Assembly: GCA_036897485.1 (NCBI GenBank)
Contig: JAYMTF010000352.1
Coordinates: 1 to 38,858, forward strand
Source of the DNA: Pelargonium nanum
Taxonomy: Eukaryota > Streptophyta > Magnoliopsida > Geraniales > Geraniaceae
Direction of reading: 5' to 3'
DNA: 38,858 nt
Shown: positions 33,901-38,858 of the stretch, in pieces
How the letters are laid out: each line of letters starts with the position of its first letter
Numbering within the stretch: position 1 is the first letter of the stretch
The notes under the pieces: generated by a model
The model's database searches: none
The model's input: only the letters and a program-made list of their open reading frames with translations
What the model was told of the DNA's origin: nothing
Translations under genes and position numbers: made by a program

Positions 33901-36900
33901 ACAGAGCTCTTAGCATCACTCACGCCTTGACAAAATGACTTCTTGAATAAAGCCTGTAATTTTCAGCAAACTTTATATGACGGACAACAAAGCCTCTGCC
34001 AGTTGCTCTGTACTGTAGATGAAAACATAAACAAAATAATTCAATTCCAGAATAAATTGTATAACTGATTTTAGATACGATGCAGATAAAAAAAAAACAC
34101 TTACTTTTGCACCTCCATGGAGAATAGTACGTCCAAAATAATGAGTTCTAGTTCCCAATGAGAATGTGAAGAAAACAGAACATAGTTGGAGTTGCATTGT
34201 AATAAAACTGAAAACAGCCTGCAAAATTTTGTAGTAACAGACAATTAAAGTAACAAAGGGTTTTCAGAACGAAAATACAATACTGACAACAATGAAACAA
34301 GCTTAAGTATAAGATAACAAGTCATATATCAAAGGTTTATGCGCTTCTTAAGCCAGTAGCTTCATGGCACAAAGTATTTCCAAGGAAGGCAAATATGACC
34401 AAGAGACCAAAGAGAATAGATAGACAAACCTTCAGCAGTCCCAATTCCAGTATGAAACCCATTACCATTGGGACAGCGGTAAAAACTCCAATCTGAACCA
34501 AGAACTGTGCATTCAGAACTGTCTCCAAAGCTGTATTACCTGACATCCGTGCTTCCTCATTGATTGCTTCATCAAGTCCAGAGAAAGCCTGAAACAGTAA
34601 AGCATATTAACAGTCAACATGGAGAGGGGGTACCGGGATTCGTGGACATGTTTTGCTACATCAATGCATGTATAGATTCTAATCCACATTTTAACTAAAT
34701 TAGTTTGCTTTATATAAAATAATGTAACTGGACATGTTTTGCTACATGCCCTGTCAATAAAATATATAATAAACAAATGAAGATTCTGAACCATGGCCAA
34801 TCCCACCCAGATTTGAACAGGATTCCACCAAAAAATTCTGAACAATGGCCAGCAATGTCTCAACTGATGCTAAGAGGTTTTACATCAGTACTTGCTAAGG
34901 CATTTAGGTGATACATATCATATAAATACCAAGTAATTTGAAGGCAAAAAAAGTAAGAAGGGAAAACCAGAGTACGAAAGATACCAAGTAAGCTCTTCCA
35001 TATAAGAAGACATACACTGTAAGGACTGTCATCTGCAATAAAACAACTTTTTTATCAGATACCAAGACAGGATATCTAGAAAGCATCAAGTACTTAAAAA
35101 TGCTGCAGAAGGAACCAATACACAGAGAGCATCCCATAGAAGCAACTATACCATTGTGCAGACATAGAAACCAACGGTTGTGAAGTAGAAAGAGAGCATT
35201 CTAAAGAAGTCAAAAAGTTGTCCAAGCCTGTAAACATCCCTGCTTAGGACTTGCTCTCCATTCCCACCAGCCACTTTCCCTTCAAACAAAGCAATCTGGT
35301 TTAACCCAACATCTCTTCCCTTTCCAACCTGCACAAAGATGAAGGTAAACAAGAAACATGAATGAAGATCCACACAACAAAAACAACAGAATATGCAAAA
35401 GCATATCTGTTGATATTTATAGGAAAGATGATATGGGGAGAGATAAATGGAATGAAGAGAGTGAACACAAGATAATAATGTGGTTCGGCCATAAGGCCTA
35501 CATCCACACCCCAAATGAGCAAAGGGCTAAATTTGTAATCATGGGCTTTATGTGTTTAGTACAATGAACCCATATTTATAATTGGGGTAGGGGATACACA
35601 TAGTAAGCAACAAATTACAAGAATCACTCCTCAATCTCATAATCTGCTCGCCAAATATCATGATTTACAGCAAAATCCAATCTCATGATTTATCATAGAC
35701 ATTCAGCATATTCCAACACTACCCTCATGTGCAATCACGTTTTCAATATTTCTTCATATGATTGTCACGTGGACCAGACAGCACTAGTGGGTGATCAAAA
35801 GTCCCACATTGGAAAAATATGGAGAAAATAAGCTACATATAAAGGAACAAGTAAAACCCTGCTCATAAAATTGAACTTTTAGTAGTGGAAGCCCAAACGC
35901 CCAAACGCCCAAAATTGAAATATAATAACATATCAAACCTGAATATATTCATGATGTGTAATGTTACCCTGCCTCAATGTGGAGTTAAATCCTGCAATAT
36001 TTACAAAAGAAAAAGAAAAAATCATTATAAATAGCAATGCAATTAAGATGGCTTAAACATATTCTGAAAATAGCTATGAACTAAGAATCACTGACACTCT
36101 CCCAAAGCTGACTGTCAGTGTCCGACATGCGAAACGGACACAGCACGCATCAGACATGTGTCCGACACGCAAATCACAGTTCAGGTAAGTGAACCCTTTC
36201 TCCTCTTCTGCTTCTTCTTCCGGTGTTGCTTACTCTATTTTTTTTGTGATTTCAACATGGGTTAGTAGTTAGTATTTTGGTAGACATGGGCTATAAGTGT
36301 GAGCTGTGATGCAGTTAGTGGGTTATTGTGTTAGGTTATAAGAATGGGTTGCATAGTTAATGTTAATAAGTCTTTTGTTCGTTAAAGGCTCGTAAGCCCA
36401 TTTATAAAATTGTCCTCTTGTTATTTTTTTGGTTTATGCTAAATGAAAAATTACATATACACAAGGCAAAATACATCTATAATATATATTTCTATGGTGA
36501 ATCGTGTGTCCAAATCGGTGCAACATATCTATATCATGAGAGAGGGATTTTTAAAGAAAATAATATGAATGCAAACTATTGTGTTCACCACAAATGAGAT
36601 GCACGAATATCCAAGATATTCCCAATATATCTCATTCTTACCTGCATATATATCTTCACTGATGTTGATGACACGAGATGCCTTGCTTATGCCTCCTCGA
36701 GTTATATGAAATATTCGGTCAAACACATCTGGATGTCCATAGTGCATGCGAACTCTGTAGTTATTACCAAGAAAATAAGTTAAATGGTCAGCAAAGTCAT
36801 TAGAGAAAACAGTTTTTGATGCATGCAGATCATAGTTGCAACACATTTCACTGACCAGAGTGAACAAAAAAATATAATAGTAACAATAAGTTTTAATGAC

Positions 36901-37566
36901 CAGCATACCATAACATGATACATGGTTATCAAGTAATTTATAACGAGAAAATAGAAGTACTCAAATAAACTCAGCAATGCAATAACAAGAGGTTTGGTGG
37001 AAAATTACAACCTACAGGCCTGACACAAGTCGAGGCCAAAGAAAATTGGCAGAGAAGAAAGAAAGGAAAACAAAAATCAGAAGCAAATTACCCCAGAAAA
37101 AAATATATTATTATTATAGTGATGATCTATATTTAATTTAAGAACTTGACCCTGCATTATTATTACTTTCTGCATCAATTTAGTAGCATTTTATTCCATT
37201 AATAAAAGAACTTAACCCTGTATGCCAATTTTGTATCTTGCAAGTTGCATATAGTATAAGTTGTAATCTACTTACTTGAGAGGATTTGCTAAGACTCGTT
37301 GACCCAAGGTTACAAAGCTAGTTTCTTGATTGGACATGAACCAGGCTAATGACGAGACACTGCATAAATACATCCAAAGAACACTGGGTAAGAAAGATAA
37401 TCAAACAGCACAATCACATTATGCTTTTTGGTATGAGAATAAATCCATACCTTCCAGTAAAAACATGCTCTCTTACGCCAAGAATAGTCGGAGGCCGAAG
37501 GCCGTGATCTCCACGAAATTCCTCCAGGAGATTTCTCATTTTCATTGCCTCCTCAAGGTAGTTATC
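30945..37566 (-). CDS. CALS10: Callose synthase, 3' part (CALS9/CALS10 clade, closest to CALS10/GSL8)
   Basis: Fifteen minus-strand exons, all in frame: 37451-37566, 37276-37359, 36642-36754, 35939-35991, 35152-35328, 34985-35032, 34430-34588, 34105-34218, 33924-34012, 33666-33824, 33458-33560, 32879-32998, 31621-31671, 31348-31530, 30945-31181. They encode about 601 C-terminal residues of a protein that is about 1900 aa in this family. The first exons are the end of the glucan synthase domain (LRPPTILGVREHVFTG, MHYGHPDVFDRIFHITRGG, KGRDVGLNQIALFEGK). The rest has about eight hydrophobic membrane segments and ends LLFNQAFSRGLEISLILAGN plus a short tail. The enzyme makes beta-1,3-glucan from UDP-glucose at the plasma membrane. 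GSL8 acts in cell plates and plasmodesmata. The many introns exclude the intron-poor CALS11/12. DDWTSW, GNDTSL and SVREFARMYDAGMG favour CALS10 over CALS9, from memory. The 5' two thirds lie beyond 37566. Confidence 0.9.
31840..32150 (+). mobile_element. TRIM-like element: two short LTR copies around a polypurine tract
   Basis: Copy A (about 31840-31945) and copy B (32020-32150) share AGTGGTGACT, AGTCCCACAT and ATATAATGGTGGAAGTGAAA in the same order and orientation. The 70-odd bases between them end in GAGAGAGGG (32011-32019) directly before TGTTGAAG, a polypurine tract followed by an LTR start. This matches a terminal-repeat retrotransposon in miniature, with most of its inside lost. It lies in a 949-base or larger intron (31672-32878) of the callose synthase gene, in antisense orientation. 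No primer-binding site or target duplication was confirmed. Confidence 0.55.
35408..35718 (-). mobile_element. LTR with adjoining polypurine tract, truncated element
   Basis: On the minus strand a unit runs from TGTTGGAATATG (35718 downward) to ATATCAACA (35408). It has a TATAAATATGGG promoter-like box in its middle, and downstream of that a segment containing GGCCTTATGGCCGAACCACA, a pattern I associate with LTRs of copia-type plant elements. Directly before the unit on that strand is ACATGAGGGTAG, a polypurine-like tract. It therefore looks like the 3' LTR of an element whose inside and 5' LTR are lost, which fits the lack of a target duplication. It lies in a callose synthase intron, in the gene's sense direction. 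Confidence 0.5.
35785..35935 (+). mobile_element. Third copy of the short LTR-like repeat
   Basis: This segment shares AAAGTCCCACATTGGAAAA, GCTACATATAAA and TTTTAGTAGTGGAAGCCCAA with the two copies at 31840-32150, in the same order. It ends in a small CGCCCAAA tandem. It sits just beside the truncated LTR in the callose synthase intron between 35328 and 35939. It appears to be a solo LTR of the same family. Confidence 0.5.
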
Positions 37567-37770
37567 CTGTACCAGTAGGCAGTGCATTATATACCCATAT
37601 CACTCTTCATTAAATTACAAAAATATTTTACTTAGATCCTAACGAAAAACTAATATAGAAGAAATAGCAGCCATCTTCCATGCTATTAAAAGACACAAGA
37701 TCAAAATAGGAAAGAGATCTCATGGATATTGAACTGAAAAAAACTATTTAACCTAGGAGATTTGCTAGCA

Positions 37771-37890
37771 AGCCTTGGCGCAATGGTAAGGTTGCTGCTT
37801 TGTAACCTCATGTTCAATTCAGGGAAACAACCTCTTTGCAAAGAAGGGGTAAGACTGCGTATAACATGCGTTGGCGCACAATTTTTTTTT
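37771..37890 (+). mobile_element. Au-type SINE, 3'-shortened, next to the callose synthase exons
   Basis: The sequence starts AGCCTTGGCGCAATGGTAAG and continues through GTTGCTGC, GGGAAACAACCTCTTTGCA and GGGTAAGACTGCGTA, which I recognise as the 5' two thirds of the Au SINE of flowering plants. TGGCGCAATGG at 37776-37786 fits the pol III A box fully; TGTTCAATTCA at 37811-37821 is a near B box. The usual 3' region is missing or diverged. The copy ends in nine T (37882-37890), and Au elements characteristically end in a short T run. It is antisense to the callose synthase gene. No clear target duplication was seen. Confidence 0.8.
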
Positions 37891-38858
37891 ATAACCAAAC
37901 GCGAACTAAAAATGCTCAAATTTGTCTATAAAATACCATTTTTCAAGAATTAAACTCATAATCGTGTTATACGTTACATGAAATTTATAAAAAATGTCCA
38001 AATTGAACATTTAAGCACAAAGATACGGATTTATTTTTCATTTTTAGCAGTTGGAAAGAGTGCGTTTGAAAATTTTAAAGTAAAATGAATGACCAAACTG
38101 TCTTTTTTATCAATTTTATGGCTTGAGGTATTGTTTTGCTAATGGATTGATGACATGGGCGACTGATACCTCGTATTTCATACGAGTTATCTAAACCTAA
38201 ATCATGCTAATTTATAGCATTTTGATCTCAATCTTCATCATTATCATCAGTTTTGTCGGGTTATTGTCATGGTTTCCCACTTGTCACATTTATTGGATTT
38301 CTGAGTAGTTTTGATGGATTTTGCTTGTGATTTGAGCTTGTTTGTAATTAGATCTTATTTGTGGTTTCTATGATATGGGTTTGGTGTTGTTGTTGAGCAT
38401 TTCAGGTGATGATAAACCCATACAAGCCATGGAAGGGAGCAAAGAAGGAGAAAAAGCTTAAAATAGAGGACTTTGCAGATTTGCCTAAGCATACTGTTGT
38501 TGTTGCCCATGCAAATGAAGTTTAAGTGAAGCATGCCTAGGCAAGCTCTTAAGGATGCCTAGGCATGTCGACGATTTCAATATTAGGTCAGAATTACATC
38601 AGTTGGGAGGGACTCAGAATTGGAGACTGAGAATTAGAATGATGGCTGCAGAGAGGAGAGAGGTGAAGAGAAAAGAAGATACAAAAGAACGGATTGACAA
38701 CCCGGATCGCCTGTAGCTTATTGATATTATTCGTGTAATCTCTTTCTCTTAGATTTGATACTTTGATATTGAATTGTGTATGATCCAGTTTAGCTTTCGA
38801 TCATGGAATTTCGAATGTTATTTTGTATTGTTTTAGTTGCTTATTACTTGTCTATGAG
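37891..38858. mobile_element. Probable LTR retrotransposon fragment at the window edge
   Basis: No callose synthase exon could be found above 37566, so this is intron or upstream DNA. From about 38166 (TGATACCTCGTATTTC) the composition changes to non-coding sequence with T-rich and GA-rich blocks and short mirrored words (GCATGCCTAGGCAAGC, GGATGCCTAGGCATG near 38533-38570). It runs to the end of the window. This style resembles long LTRs of Ty3/gypsy elements, but only one copy is visible and no coding domain is present. Confidence 0.3.

Noticed and set aside
35358-35567. ORFs on either strand at about 35300-35570
   Set aside because: They fall in LTR and intron sequence beside the callose synthase exon at 35152-35328 and have no domain.
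1-38858. CRISPR arrays, operons, rRNA, tRNA genes or a viral insertion
   Set aside because: No regularly spaced repeats, no intact tRNA cloverleaf apart from the SINE pol III boxes, and no viral replication or capsid motifs were seen. The gene structure is plant nuclear throughout.

Overview
The window is nuclear DNA of a flowering plant, most likely a eudicot and possibly a woody rosid. The evidence is AT-rich intergenic DNA, GT-AG introns, plant-only gene families (STICHEL-like, P-class PPR, MA3 translation regulators, five-finger CCCH proteins, callose synthase) and plant-type SINE and LTR debris. I cannot name the species.

Layout: (1) 1-3600 has no gene and some degenerate retroelement-like sequence. 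(2) 4616-10794 (+) is a seven-exon STICHEL-like gene encoding a DnaX-type AAA ATPase of 1036 aa. (3) 11972-14698 (+) is a two-exon plastid-type P-class PPR gene resembling Arabidopsis EMB1006/At5g50280 (713 aa, 11 PPR motifs). A SINE-like retroposon with a perfect 17-bp target duplication lies in its upstream spacer. (4) 17536-21586 (+) is an MRF1-type protein with four MA3 domains (694 aa), with a 5'UTR intron and a G-box/telo-box promoter. (5) 22194-24318 (-) is an F-box/LRR gene disrupted by a frameshifting deletion of about 26 bases inside the F-box. (6) 25688-29790 (+) is a six-exon CCCH zinc-finger gene (525 aa, five C-x8-C-x5-C-x3-H fingers). (7) 30945-37566 (-) holds the last 15 exons of a callose synthase of the CALS9/CALS10 (GSL10/GSL8) clade, most like CALS10. 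Its 5' part lies beyond the window. Its introns hold an Au-type SINE, an LTR with a polypurine tract, and three copies of a short LTR/TRIM-like repeat. (8) 37891-38858 is probably intron, or upstream DNA, carrying an LTR-like sequence.

All exon joins were chosen by reading frame, splice consensus and family continuity. Every multi-exon gene keeps its frame across all joins except the F-box gene. The genes do not form one pathway: they act in cell morphogenesis (STICHEL family), plastid RNA metabolism (PPR), TOR-linked translation control (MRF), RNA/DNA binding (CCCH) and callose deposition at cell plates and plasmodesmata (callose synthase). From memory, STICHEL-like 2 and an MRF gene are neighbours in Arabidopsis (At4g24790/At4g24800), and MRF and CCCH genes lie close together at At5g63190/At5g63260 and At3g48390/At3g48440. 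The window may therefore keep an ancestral gene order.

I found no convincing novel multigene system. The most useful observations are the F-box lesion, the two SINE insertions, the nested LTR debris in callose synthase introns, two uORFs, the readable PPR code, and a small unrecognised spliced ORF after the PPR gene.
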